DNA of 64,000 nucleotides from Durusdinium trenchii (taxonomy: Eukaryota > Sar > Dinophyceae > Suessiales > Symbiodiniaceae), in NCBI GenBank assembly GCA_963970005.1, contig CAXAMN010021696.1, positions 276,168 to 340,167 on the forward strand, read 5' to 3'. Of the stretch, positions 12,266 to 22,569 are shown piece by piece. A model generated the notes under the pieces. The model was not told the origin of the DNA, ran no database searches, and saw only the letters and a program-made list of their open reading frames with translations. A program made the position numbers and the translations under genes. Each line of letters starts with the position of its first letter. Positions within the stretch are counted from its first letter, which is position 1.

Positions 12266-15124
12266 TAAGCAGCTTCCAACAACATACACAGACCGGTCTG
12301 GTACCTCGCCTTCCATCGCTCAACGCCACCAGCGAAAAGAAACACGAGATGGCAGTGATATTTCTTCGAACAGCGTGCATAGATTTGGTGACGCCCGATT
12401 TTCACCCAAGGCAGCATGGGAGGAGCAGGACAGAGTGAAGATGTCAGTGGTGCTATCACAGATCTTGCTTTCCATGCCAGTCTTGCATTTTGCTAATGAT
12501 CAGTGTTGTCATTTCCATTCATTTCTTAGCATTTCCCGATCACCTGCCACCTTGGCCGGCCAGAACTGCACAAACAGGATTGACTCTCAAGATCTCCAAG
12601 CTGTGTTTGTGATTGGATCTGGACAATATGGAGAGGACAAAGGAGATACATTAACTAGGAGCAAGGACGCTACGAACGGGGCTCCTGGTATCGCTACGAA
12701 CGGAACAAGGTTCGCTACTATATATAGACCATATAGACTTTGGAGATACAAAGCATTTCTGGATCGATCCATCCGTTTGGGGCTTCGGATGACTCCCAGC
12801 GGAGGCTCCCCCGTTCCCCCCCCCGGTGCCGGTTCAAGTGGTTGAGCTGCTCCGGGGTGAGATCCTCCAAACCTCGGAACGGAACCCAATAGCAAAAGGA
12901 AGCTGAGCTTAGAGGTCTCAAAAACAGCTTGGAACCTTGGTTATTTAGACTTGCCTAAGCTATTAGAAACAAGAAGCTAGTCCTTTTTCAGTGACATTCG
13001 AAGCTTTCATTCTCATTGGCTTGCCGTGGGGATTTGGGTCTGGATTGGGTACCTCATTCTCTTTTCGGCAACGTGCCTTTGATGAGATCCTGGAGCATTC
13101 GTTCTCCGCTTTTTCCCTGAAAATCAATAAGAAGAAGACCTCTTTCCTGCTTTGCAGAATCCCAAAGACCGATTGGGGTGGGTCCAGCCCGCATGCAGTC
13201 TCCAACGCACACGCCATGCGGTCTCCCACCGAGCTCTCGCAGTCGGTCTTTTTGTCGCTCTCAAAGCTCACCAGGAGATCCTGACCTGAGCCAAAACGGG
13301 GGAGGCTGGGCAAAACTCGGGCGACAACCACTCCATGTGGTTTGGGCAATCGGTATGTATTATCTGAAGCAACAAAGATTGACACCTCACTTTGGAAGGA
13401 TGATCTCCAAACATCAAGCATTCTGTGTTGAGTTGCATTTCAAAGTCCGCAAGCCACAAGGCTGCTCGGCCAAGATCTCCAGATCTGCCTCCTTCGGAAG
13501 ACCTGAGGTTTAGACGTCGTCAAGGTAGAACCGGGCAAAAAACCGCAGAAGCTAAAAGCCATAGAGAGGCTCCACCAGGCTACTGACGCAACCAAAAAAC
13601 GAGTACTAGTAACAAAGGGCATCGCTGCTAGGAGCAAAGAACTAGCAGCTCCTGGCCATACTAGTAACAAGAGGACGCTACGCACGTAGCAAAGGGCCTC
13701 GTGAACCGAACGGAGTCCCCCCCCTGGGCGGTTGAAAGCACCCACTCTTCAGCACCTGAGCACCGATCCGATTTGCTTCCCAAGAAACACCTGGTCTTCC
13801 AGACTCTGCTGGGTGCCGATGGGAGGTCCGGCCACCGCCAGGGCAGCGGGTGTGAAACGGGCCGTTGAACACGACGGGGCGTCCGGTTGGCGGTGTGCAG
13901 GCCCAGATGCTGTTGATGCTAAGGTGGGTCAAAGAGCTTGACAGGTTGATCTGAGAAAAGCTGCCATGGCCAAGGGTCCTGACCAACGAGGGACGCTGGT
14001 GTGGTCAGCCAATTCCCACCGAGGATCGCAATCGAAACTGTCCGATGACCAATGCGGGCTTTGGACATCATACTCCACAAAAGTATTCCACATGACCAAC
14101 TTCACCTTCTTCCCATTTCTTCCCGTTGGAGGCTATCACTAGTGGTCTTTCTTCCGGTCGTAGCGGCCTTTCCCCGCCTCATTCCGAGAACATGTGGGTA
14201 TCACACCAAGGAAGAACACGGTGAACCAACAAACAGGTCTGTGGCCCAAAAGAACGATGCACGGGCCATCGGCAATCCCTGAGGCTTCATCTCAGAAGCC
14301 CGAACGGAGCGTTCCGGACGCTACGAACGGGGCTGGCATCGCGAACCGAACGCGCTCCGTTCGGACGCTACGAACGCGGTTGGAGGCCATCGCTACGTTC
14401 GACCACGGCACGACACAACACGACAAGGTCGAAGCGAGAGATCGGTCGAAGCAGTGATCGCACGGTGGTGTGCCTATCCCCGACCCACACGATTCGAGCT
14501 TCTTGTTCGGAAGTGCTATAAGAAGTACGTGCGCGCCTTACTTTGAATGAAGTGGAAACCATGCCTCAAGTGACTCAAGTGAGGAGCCGGCGAAACACGA
14601 CAACAAGGTGTTTCTTTTGCCCGGCGATGTGACCGCTCACACCGCTCGCACCGCGACGGTTCCGAGGCTCAGGTGAGTCAAGGACGGGCAGACCTGCCAC
14701 AGAAGGACGGTGCGGTGTGGAGCTTCGTGCAGGGGATGGGTAGTGCAGGTGGTGTGATCTGGTTGTTTTGGGGTCCTGATGAACGCCCAAGGGCCACAGC
14801 GAAAACGCACGTAGACCCTATCCGCTTCTTTGAAGGCACACCTAAAGTCACTTGGATTTGAGAGTGATTCAAACGAGGCTTTTGATCCCCCTCAGCCTCC
14901 TGCGGTTGAGTGAATTGAACACAAACGTCCCTTTCCCAGACTCAGTGGATGGATGGCTACGGCTATGCAGGTTTGATCAAATGATCTGCTGATTCCTCTT
15001 CACCCCAACATATTCTATGACAAATCCTGTCCACCACCGGGAAAAATGAGAAAAACACACACCAAATCACTACTGCCACCGGCCGGTCATCAAGCTAAGA
15101 GTTTCTGACAGACCGGCCTTCCTT
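12266..15124. other. Non-coding, with a possible FNIP/LRR remnant near 13.95 kb
   Basis: Modules occur at about 12652-12720, 13600-13700 and 14300-14400 (CGAACGGAGC-linked variant). On the minus strand near 13930-13975 a frame reads SFSQINLSSSLTHLSI. This could be one more FNIP-type repeat of the gene described at 15.3-46.1 kb, but the match is weak. Other frames here (for example plus 12375-12845 and minus 12963-13421) are not recognised. Confidence 0.4.
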
Positions 15125-15310
15125 TCACGCTAGTAGGTTGGAGACCATCACTCTTAGGTTGGAGGCCATCGCTATAGCAAGTGGAGGCCATCGCTTGTAG
15201 GGTGGAGGCCATTGCTTCTAGGTCTATTCAATTATAGATAGATAGATAGATAGATAGATATTGTTTTCTTTGTTTTTGTTCTCTATTAGGTTGGAGGCCA
15301 TCGCTAGTAG
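15125..15310 (+). repeat. Short 21-bp unit array with a TAGA microsatellite
   Basis: Five to six plus-strand GGAGGCCATCGCT units at 15130-15230 and 15290-15310 flank a perfect TAGA run (about 15234-15260). It sits directly beside an FNIP segment, consistent with an intron position. Confidence 0.8.
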
Positions 15311-15465
15311 CACCTCCTGTACCCCTGCCGTGGCCTCTGCCTTCGTTGGCGTCTCGGCGCAGCCCAGCATCTCCAGTCGTTCCAGACGCGGCAAGGAGAT
15401 CTTCACAAGGCTCTGCCGGAAGAAGTAGCCCAGCCTCCTGGAGCCATCGTCGAGCATTGGTGGGA
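15300..15465 (-). CDS. FNIP/LRR gene segment, exon-like (most 3' clear one)
   Basis: The minus-strand frame reads SRRLGYFFRQSLVKISLPRL then ERLEML, which is the GxxFxQSLxxxxLPxLxxLxxL periodicity of an FNIP-type leucine-rich repeat. Upstream residues (MFPPMLDDG) lead into it. It reads in the same direction as segments at 16.2 kb and 38.4-46.1 kb and lies on the far side of the copia insertion. Confidence 0.5.
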
Positions 15466-16189
15466 ACAACAGGGCTTGGTGGAAGCGATGGCCCCGAACT
15501 TACGTAATAGCCATGGCCTCCAACCGACTAGGTGGAGAATCTGACATATCATGAATTATCCATTGACGAGAGTGCTTCAGGAGCTCCGAGACCGTCATAC
15601 CACATGTTTGTCCGCAGGTCTCGCAGGTCTCGCAGGTAAGCGAGAAAAGGGGAATCGACGGTTCTGGTGGTCGAAACGATCGAGTTGGAGGCCAATCGCT
15701 AGGGGCGGTGGGAGACCATGGCTAAGGGCGGTTTTCACCTTCAAACCGCTCATACCACCATGCGGTCAGTTCCCGCACCGGTCTGAGGGTCTCAAACCGC
15801 GGTCTGGTCGGGTCTGAGGGTCTGAATGCAATCCCAGTCTCAAACTGCGAAGATCCGGCAGATCAATGCCATCCTTGCTTGTCAAACGGAACCGAACGAA
15901 GCGGTTTCTGAGAGGGGTTTCTCCAGCTCAAGGGTGATGGCAAGTCATGGAAACCATGTGAATGAAATACATCTTCCAAATGCAAATATCAATCACAATA
16001 TAGTTCAACCGATTCAACTGCATGTGGTTTTTGGCTTGGGGCACCAGAGTTCACCTTTCGCCGCATTGCCATGGGTTGCTATGAAGCTGATTCATGGTTG
16101 ACCAGGAAACCCCTATTGATTTCAGTGAAAGGTTGATTTCAGCACCAATCAAAGGAGCACAGGTCATTGAAGCACACCATGCGCGGAGC

Positions 16190-16262
16190 CCACACAAAGT
16201 CGACGTCTCTATCATGGCAAGCATCCAACGGCTGGTTGAAGCTGCTGCCAAAGGCCAAATGT
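16190..16262 (-). CDS. FNIP/LRR gene segment, exon-like
   Basis: Minus strand reads HLAFGSSFNQPLDAC, the diagnostic LxFGxxFNQPL repeat. It abuts the 21-bp array that holds the copia insertion, so it probably followed the 38.4-kb segment closely before the insertion. Confidence 0.5.
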
Positions 16263-16264
16263 TG

Positions 16265-17185
16265 CCTTAAGTTGCTGCCACTGCTATTGGGTTGCCATCT
16301 CCTTTAGGTTGGAGGCCATTGCAATTAGATTGGAGGCCATCTCCTTTAGGTTGGAGGCCATTGCAATTGAATTGGAGGCCATCGCCTTTCGGTTGGAGGC
16401 CATTGCAATTAGGTTGGAGGCCATCGCCTTTCGGTTGTAGGCCATTGCAATTAGGTTGGAGGCCATTGCAATTAGGTTGGAGGCCATCTCCTTTAGGTTG
16501 GAGGCCATTGCAATTAGATTGGAGGCCATAGCCTTTCGGTTGGAGGCCATTGCAATTAGGTTGGAGGCCATCTCCTTTAGGTTGGAGGCCATTGCAATTA
16601 GGTTGGAGGCCATCTCCTTCAGGTTGGAGGCCATTGCAATCAGATTGGAGGCCATCGCCTTTCGGTTGGCCATCTTGCAATTAGGTTGGAGGCCATTGCA
16701 ATTAGATTGGAGGCCATCGCCTTTGGTTGGAGGCCATTTCAAGTAGATTGGAGGCCATCGCCTTTCGGTTGGAGACCATTGCAATTAGGTTGGAGGCCAT
16801 CTCCTTCAGGTCGGAGGCCATTGCAATCAGGTTGGAGGCCATCTCCTTTAGGTCGGGGGCGATTGCAATTAGGTTGGAGGCCATCTCCGTTAGGTTGGAG
16901 GCCATTGCAATTAGGTTGGAAGCCATTGCAATTAGATTGGAGGCCATCGCCTTTCGGTTGGAGGCTATTGCAATTAGGTGGGAGGCCATCTCCTTTAGGT
17001 TGGAGGCCATTGCACTTAGATTGGAGGCCATCGCCTTTCGGTTGGAGGCCATTGCAATCAGGTTGGAGGCCATCTCCTTTAAGTTGGAGGCCATTGCAAT
17101 TAGATTGGAGGCCATCGCCTTTCGGTTGGAGGCCATCGCGTTTTGGTTGGAGGCCATTGCAATTAGGTTGGAGGCAATCTCCTTT
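16265..17185 (+). repeat. 21-bp tandem array with alternating variants, left part
   Basis: About 42 units of the 21-bp repeat with consensus AGGTTGGAGGCCAT followed by TGCAATT, CTCCTTT or CGCCTTTC. The TGCAATT variant tends to alternate with one of the other two, giving a 42-bp higher-order period. Because 21 is a multiple of three and the unit lacks stops, both strands show long open frames (LEAIAIR on plus, MASNLIA on minus) that I regard as spurious. The array stops at CCTTT (17181-17185), where the copia LTR begins, and resumes at 37290. Confidence 0.92.
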
Positions 17186-17506
17186 TGCGAAGCGATGAAA
17201 CCAAACATGACCAACATGTTCTAGGCCTCAACACCTCAGAAATGACATGTGTTCCTCCACCCAAAGCGCCGCACTAGAACATCTTTTTCTCGCATGAACG
17301 AATGTCCTGTGCATGATGTCCATGGCTTGAGCCATGTGCAACGAACGAACGATGGATGCTGCGGCATCCTGCGTTGAAGTGCAACGAAAGCATGGATGGT
17401 ACCTGCCAGAAACAAACGTTTGAAGTTGACTAGATTGGTTCTCTGAACTCAACCCAAAAATCATCTTGACTTCATTTACCATCTCTGATGGTTACTAACG
17501 CTCACA
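17186..17506 (-). repeat. 3' LTR of the copia element
   Basis: It begins TGCGAAGCGATGAAACC and ends CGCTCACA in plus-strand orientation. It differs from the LTR at 36969-37289 at four positions and has no indels. The five bases before it, CCTTT, match the five after the other LTR. Confidence 0.95.
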
Positions 17507-17515
17507 CCCCCTTTC
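17507..17515 (-). promoter_or_regulatory. Polypurine tract (plus-strand primer site)
   Basis: On the minus strand GAAAGGGGG lies immediately before the 3' LTR (TGTGAGCG), the normal position for priming plus-strand DNA synthesis in LTR elements. Confidence 0.8.
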
Positions 17516-18150
17516 AAGATGAGTTCTCAAGCAAACTGTACTTTTGCAAGGAAAGAGACTTGAACGGAACTGGCCTGAGGATTGTGGCGTTCTTATGCCT
17601 GCAAAAAGGAAATTTCAAGATGAGCTCAACTCAATCAACACATAGGCGCGGAAAGTGGAAGGTTTGGAAACGTGACAACTAACGGCACATCGTTCTTTTA
17701 CTCAAAAAAGAAGCGGGAGTCCACTCAACCGCAAGCAGCCCTAGTATGTCCTGCGGGTTACACAGTGCATACATGGCTCTCGGCTTTCTGAGTGACGATG
17801 CTTAGCCATGATCTCTGTGACAGCTTTACAGCTAACGCGCTTCTTGTGCAAAACTTTATCAATCAAGGGGTGTTCTTCCTTTGAAAAAATGATATCTCGC
17901 TCTCGGAAAGGCAGCGCTGACACAATTCGACCTTCATGGGATCTCTCCCTTTTAGCATACCACAGCCACGAAAACAACTGCTTGCATCACAAAAATGGCA
18001 GCAAAGAAAAACAGGATCATAGGTCTTATCTTGTTGACCTTTCTTGAACTTCTATGTTGAGGAATTTGAATTACGATCTGAAGCAATGATTGACGACACC
18101 GAAAGATGCAGTCTTGACTGGCTCACCGTCTACTACATTTCGAATCAAGT
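17516..18150 (-). other. 3' untranslated part of the copia element
   Basis: Between the pol stop codon and the polypurine tract. No repeat modules are present and no protein-like frame is recognised. Confidence 0.6.
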
Positions 18151-21100
18151 CTAATCAAGCGTCATACTTGTGATCGGGTGTGTGAACAATTGATTTGCAC
18201 TGAACGAAACCACTGGATTTGCAGGATCATGCATGACATTTCCCCCTTCAGGCCTGGCATCTTCCTGAAGAACGATGCTCTTCAAATGGATTAACACCTC
18301 CAGAACAAGTCGTTCGGGGTATCGACCCGTACGAGACCACTTAGAATTATTAAAAATAGCATGACTTGTGTGGCTACAATGTGTAAACTTCTCGAGGCAA
18401 GATGCGATGACTTTGTGATTCGTTGTGAACAAGAGTGTTTTGCTCACAATCGGGCCACCACACATACAAAGCTTCGGAAGATTCGCATACACTGGCCTTT
18501 GGGATCTCATGATGAACTCCTGAACTGGCTGACTGAGTTCTCCAGTAGTCATTTCTTTTGGGCAATTCAAATGCCCAAACAGTACAAAGAAGCATGATTT
18601 CGGTGTAAAGTTCAAGCAAACAAAAAAACTGATCGCGAAGTGCATCTTTACGCTCCTGATTCTTTGGTAGGTTCTGAAGCGAACTGCCTCCTGTGCATGG
18701 CAGAGAAAATGCACAAAAGAGAATCGATTGGACCCCTGATGATGCTGTTTGAGCAACTCAACAATCTTTGCATGACAATCCTCCAACGGCGAAGACTTCG
18801 TACATCGAATGACCAACGTGTTGGATGGAAAGACCTTGGTTGCATTGGTCGCTAAAGCACTTGCTTCAGCACAGCAAATTTCGATGATGATTACATCAAA
18901 CTTTTGTTCAAGTTTATCGATGTCAGAGGCTTCAATCAAAACACTTGGGAATTGCTTGGCGCCAGACACATGTCGTGTTTGTGTTTCCACTCGGGAGCTT
19001 TGCTTGACGCTTGCGAACACCTTCAAAGTACCATCGGCTTGCATTAAGCCGTACATATGCTGTTTGTATTTGGGTTCTGACTTCATCGATGACGATTGTG
19101 AAGCACTTGTTGCTGATCCTGACATAGCTAAGTGAACTTCATCATCCTCTAGAAAACCCATGCTTACACGGAACTGGTTGAAAAGCTTAGATCCTAACGT
19201 CTTCGTTAAGATGTCTGCTATTTGCAGATTACCTTCAACCCAGGTCAATGTGATGATTCCCCGTTTGATGAGGTCCTGACAAAAGCAGATTCTCAACTCC
19301 ACATGTCGGCTCTTACGCTGAAGGCCATTGGCCTGGAGGACACGGATTGCTGCTTGCGAATACGTTCGACGCTCGATTGGTGGAAGAGAAGCTTCTTCAA
19401 ACAGATGTGCATGTAGTTGGCTTAGAGCTACTGCTTCACACATGGATTCTGTACTAGCACGAATCTTTGATTCGATGTGCAGGTGATCTGTCAACCTAGC
19501 TAGTCCGATGGCCTCTTGAACTGATTCGGCGATTGACGAAAGCTCGGCCTCGCATGAGCTAAGTGCTACCAACGACTGCACTCGGCAAAAAGCTTTTACG
19601 ACACTTCCCTTAAAGAAGGCGACCATGCCTGAGATGGATCTTCTTCGAAGACACCTGAGTGGAGCCCATGAGGCATCCGTGTACATGGTGATTTGGCTTG
19701 TCTGTGCACTTGGATCCATGCTGAACTCCGGGGATGGAAAGCATTGTACGAAGGCGCGATGATTAAACATCCACCTCAGAACAGCTCTTAAAGCGTTCTC
19801 ATGTTTTACAAGTGGAGTTGCCATCCCTGTAGCTAAAAGTGATGAATATATGGACAAATGCAGCAAAGTTTGGCGCATCCAGCTGATCTTCCCCAACGCT
19901 GCTCGATATTTAGATGCTGCTTCTGTAGTCAAAGGCACTTCTTTCTCTTCTTTGGGATCATCCAACAGAGGTCGAAGGTCTGGAGGATTATCTGTGCCTT
20001 TCGAGATTTGATATGCATTGAAGGTTGACTCCAAGTAATTGTTGTCCAATTTGATCGTGATTTCTTTTTGCATTGGTTTCCTTTCAATGTTTCGTCCAAG
20101 GAAGCGGATCTTTCCACCCCCTTCAAAGCTTGGCTTGATCTCTCCAGTTTTCTTGATCTTTAAAGCGCTGGCTAAATGTTTGAAAACTACATCGGTGGCC
20201 TCTTGGCATCGTGAGAAGATCAAGAGATCATCCACGTAAGCCACAACCTGGACCCATGACTTGGATTTGTCTTTCAAGGTTACATACCCTGCGAAAACCG
20301 TGGATTCAAGTTTGGACGGGCTGATCTGCAAAGATTTCAAGAGGGCGGCAAGGTGTTCTACCCATGCTAAACCGCTTGAACGAAGACCGTTGATAGCTTT
20401 ATATGCCTCCATGTATACTGGCGATTGATCAGGAAACACAATACCTGGTGGCATCTTCAAGATTACCTTTATTGGTTTGCCTAGCTTATACCCAAGTGGG
20501 GATGCCATGAACGCAGCCGACGCATCAAGCCCTGTCACATACAGATCTGAGATTGAGGCTTCGGCCAAGATGAGTCGAAGGGACTCGATGGAGCTCGTAG
20601 GTGAGCTTACCATCAGGTCCTTTGCGGACATTTGCCCACGCGCGATCTCTCTTGCAACCAAGCGCATGCGGACATTTGCGGGATCTTTTTCTACACAAAC
20701 CCAACGAGTGCTTATCGGACTTACTCCCCATGGTTTGGACAACGTTTTGGCGGTCTGTTCATCAAGAAGTTTACCGACCTTTTGGATTGACATGGAATCA
20801 ACTTCAGTTTGCATTCCTTGAAATGCTAAGGCACAGTCGAAATAACGTCCATGAGCATCGCTGATGACGAAACCTGGAAACAGCAACGTGACTTCTTGAC
20901 CACACAACATGACTGGCTCGTAGTACGGCTTTTGTCCCTTGATTTGATAGACACTTTGCATGAATCCGGCATGCCTCTCTTCTATGTAGTCTAGTGAAGA
21001 CATATCGAAAGCTGTCACCAATGAACCCAGTTGCATAGCATCAGATTCTGGCGGAGGGAGCTCTGAGGGTGGTACCACCATGTCGACACCTACTGACATC

Positions 21101-21489
21101 GAAGGAGCTTCCTCGATTGGTGCTGCAATGGGTGGATCATCAACGAGAACCGGCGTACTGGACTGATCAATGGATACTTCGACATCATTTGGATCAGCTC
21201 TAGGTGACAAAGCCGCTCGAGGTGTTGTGGGTGTATAGTCGGACATTGCATCTTGGCCTTCATCAAACAGACTCGGACCCCCTTTACCCTCTACTTCCAC
21301 ATTAGGTGCATCATAACGTGTTGCTGCAGGCATGACTGGCTCAGGCAAAGACGCAGGTCGAGGCTGTTTATAGTGCAACCTGGTTGGCGCTGACGGAGAC
21401 TGTCTCGATTCAGCTTGAGGGGCATCGGGAACATGGCCACTATGAGGACCGGACGATTCGCGAGGAATTGATCTTCTTCTTGAAGCCAT
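18151..21489 (-). CDS. Copia pol: reverse transcriptase, RNase H and a long C-terminal extension
   Basis: An intact 1112-codon frame. Residues 1-200 are a proline/serine-rich linker. The reverse transcriptase follows with copia hallmarks: TRWVCVEKDP, VTGLDASAAFMASPLG (first catalytic Asp) and VVAYVDDLLIFS near residue 418 (catalytic YVDD). RNase H starts near residue 600 with YTDASWAP and continues with ALSSCEAEL (about 643) and WVEGNLQIADILTK (about 750). The enzyme would copy element RNA into DNA and degrade the RNA strand inside cytoplasmic particles. About 320 residues follow RNase H. They contain DVIIIEICCAEASALA, a Rossmann-like start, and FTTNHKVIASCLEKFTHCSH near the end; this may be an enzyme-like domain, but I cannot name it firmly. 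The frame is unbroken although gag is frameshifted. Confidence 0.92.
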   Translation of the reverse strand: MASRRRSIPRESSGPHSGHVPDAPQAESRQSPSAPTRLHYKQPRPASLPEPVMPAATRYDAPNVEVEGKGGPSLFDEGQDAMSDYTPTTPRAALSPRADPNDVEVSIDQSSTPVLVDDPPIAAPIEEAPSMSVGVDMVVPPSELPPPESDAMQLGSLVTAFDMSSLDYIEERHAGFMQSVYQIKGQKPYYEPVMLCGQEVTLLFPGFVISDAHGRYFDCALAFQGMQTEVDSMSIQKVGKLLDEQTAKTLSKPWGVSPISTRWVCVEKDPANVRMRLVAREIARGQMSAKDLMVSSPTSSIESLRLILAEASISDLYVTGLDASAAFMASPLGYKLGKPIKVILKMPPGIVFPDQSPVYMEAYKAINGLRSSGLAWVEHLAALLKSLQISPSKLESTVFAGYVTLKDKSKSWVQVVAYVDDLLIFSRCQEATDVVFKHLASALKIKKTGEIKPSFEGGGKIRFLGRNIERKPMQKEITIKLDNNYLESTFNAYQISKGTDNPPDLRPLLDDPKEEKEVPLTTEAASKYRAALGKISWMRQTLLHLSIYSSLLATGMATPLVKHENALRAVLRWMFNHRAFVQCFPSPEFSMDPSAQTSQITMYTDASWAPLRCLRRRSISGMVAFFKGSVVKAFCRVQSLVALSSCEAELSSIAESVQEAIGLARLTDHLHIESKIRASTESMCEAVALSQLHAHLFEEASLPPIERRTYSQAAIRVLQANGLQRKSRHVELRICFCQDLIKRGIITLTWVEGNLQIADILTKTLGSKLFNQFRVSMGFLEDDEVHLAMSGSATSASQSSSMKSEPKYKQHMYGLMQADGTLKVFASVKQSSRVETQTRHVSGAKQFPSVLIEASDIDKLEQKFDVIIIEICCAEASALATNATKVFPSNTLVIRCTKSSPLEDCHAKIVELLKQHHQGSNRFSFVHFLCHAQEAVRFRTYQRIRSVKMHFAISFFVCLNFTPKSCFFVLFGHLNCPKEMTTGELSQPVQEFIMRSQRPVYANLPKLCMCGGPIVSKTLLFTTNHKVIASCLEKFTHCSHTSHAIFNNSKWSRTGRYPERLVLEVLIHLKSIVLQEDARPEGGNVMHDPANPVVSFSANQLFTHPITSMTLD

Positions 21490-21870
21490 TTAACATACCT
21501 TGCTATACAAGCTCGGCTGTGCTGGCGACCGTGAAACGAAGCTCTCTTACACACATTACAATTTTCAGTCGGACCATGTTTCCTAATCCACTCGGTTGGC
21601 ACATTGCGAATGTTTTCATAATTGGGTGGCTTGACACGCAATTGAGAATCTGGCAGTGCTGGATCGGCCATTGAAGTTTCCTCACCTTTTTGCATCGTCA
21701 TGAAGCTTGTGTTCCATTTCAAGATCCACCGCCCAGCGGCCCTGCCGCTGCCAGCTGGCCTCGTCCGCCCAGCGGTCCTGCCGCTCCTCCCAAGCCATGC
21801 GCGACGCGTCTCGAATTGCTGTGAACCAACACTTCTGCGCGCGCGTGCGGGTGGTGACTTTTTGTAATTT
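21489..21870 (-). pseudogene. Frameshifted upstream part of copia pol
   Basis: Two frames on the minus strand carry protein-like sequence. One (about 21850-21710) reads KCWFTAIRDASRMAWEERQD and continues as a Trp/Arg/Glu-rich helix to LEMEHKLHDDAKR before a stop. The other (about 21680-21490) reads VPTEWIRKHGPTENCNVC then HGRQHSRACIARYVKWL, a Cys/His cluster that looks like a small zinc-binding segment. Together they would join the integrase to the reverse transcriptase frame, but at least two frameshifts separate them. The integrase catalytic core itself is absent. Confidence 0.6.
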
Positions 21871-21905
21871 TGTATGTTATACGTTTTGCTAATTTTCGTC
21901 TTCAA

Positions 21906-22163
21906 AATTGCACTTTCTCTGGAACAAATAACTTCCAGTAACTTCTGGATAACTTCACGAAAAAAATGAAAATCAATACTCTGAAAAACACGAGTAAGTT
22001 ATTAGTAAGTTATAACTTCACTATTACTTTAAAAAAGATCCATAACTTACTTATCCGCAACTTACGCAACCTATAGTGCTCTATAGTACACTATAGTGAA
22101 CTTGTAGTTCACTTTAACTTCACTAACTTCCGGGTCTCACCTTGTACGCATTTCCTAAGTGTG
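21906..22163. other. AT-rich junction rich in TAACTTC and CTATAGTG repeats
   Basis: About 250 bp between copia coding sequence and the PLE terminal repeat. AACTTC or its complement recurs more than eight times, with AAGTTATAACTT forming a perfect palindrome, and CTATAGT/CACTATAGTG palindromes cluster at about 22070-22103. The last 25 bases (GTACGCATTTCCTAAGTGTG) resemble 32390-32412, so the right edge already belongs to the PLE repeat family. Confidence 0.6.
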
Positions 22164-22569
22164 TGTGTGTGTCAACCCCTGTCTCTAAGGGTCATCTAAT
22201 TCTGCCGAGTTCAGCAGGGGGGCAGGGGACCGCTATCACTCACTGCCCAACGAAGACAGTGATAGTCCGGTCGTGAAATCCAGAAAGGACGCTTTCTGGA
22301 CGTACCTGCACTGAACACAATGACTCCACTGGTTACCCTCGGCCGCTGTTCTTTGTTTCCATGGTGGTTGTCATGCTACACCCCGCAAACTCTTTTCCAC
22401 CGCAGTCATGCAGCCGCGCTGGTCGCTCGACACCGCTGTTCTCGTGAACTGCAGATGTGCACAAAACTATTGTTGAAACATCTTCAAGTGCTCCGACTCT
22501 CTCACCTTTCAGTTCCATCGCCATTTTGTCCTGGGAATTGAGCTAACAGAAAACCAATGTCAGAGTGTG
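22164..22569 (+). repeat. PLE terminal direct repeat (pseudo-LTR), left
   Basis: 406 bp, identical to 31677-32082 except for four substitutions and with no indels. It starts in a GT run, contains the pseudoknot at about 22176-22300, and ends CAATGTCAGAGTGTG. The left flank continues with family-related sequence that the right copy lacks. Confidence 0.95.
22176..22300 (+). other. Structured RNA: H-type pseudoknot plus downstream hairpin
   Basis: GGGCAG (22220-22225) pairs with CTGCCC (22243-22248). CTATCACT (22233-22240) pairs with AGTGATAG (22258-22265), so the two helices interlock as an H-type pseudoknot. GACCG (22228-22232) and CGGTC (22268-22272) extend the second helix. CCCCTG (22176-22181) can pair with CAGGGG (22215-22220). 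The segment between the 3' strands reads AACGAAGAC. A 9-bp hairpin (TCCAGAAAG...CTTTCTGGA, 22279-22300) follows. A diverged copy at 32141-32190 keeps the topology and the AACGAAGA segment with different paired bases. The function is unknown; a ribozyme or reverse-transcriptase recognition signal is possible. Confidence 0.75.

Noticed and set aside
16265..17185. CRISPR array
   Set aside because: Units are contiguous 21-mers with variant positions, without unique spacers of constant length, and the context is clearly eukaryotic.
16267..17224. Long open frames on both strands (MASNLIA and LEAIAIR repeats) as real repetitive proteins
   Set aside because: A 21-bp tandem unit without stop codons gives open frames in several frames automatically. 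The same peptides appear wherever a single unit occurs, including inside introns.
18151..19130. Firm annotation of the copia C-terminal region as a DNA methyltransferase
   Set aside because: Only a Rossmann-like start is visible and the catalytic PCQ-type motif is not seen, so it stays a possibility to test.
18361..20864. Short plus-strand frames across the copia pol gene
   Set aside because: All are antisense to an intact 1112-codon frame with clear RT and RNase H motifs.
22200..22300. HDV-like ribozyme
   Set aside because: The interlocked helices lack the extra P3 and P4 hairpins expected inside the two joining regions.
22200..22310. Hammerhead ribozyme in the PLE repeat
   Set aside because: No CTGANGA core is found on either strand near the GAAA. 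The pairing found is an H-type pseudoknot instead.
22505..22530. Spliced-leader-like GCCATTTTG in the PLE terminal repeat
   Set aside because: Only nine bases match and the downstream sequence differs (TCCTGGG instead of GCTCAAG).
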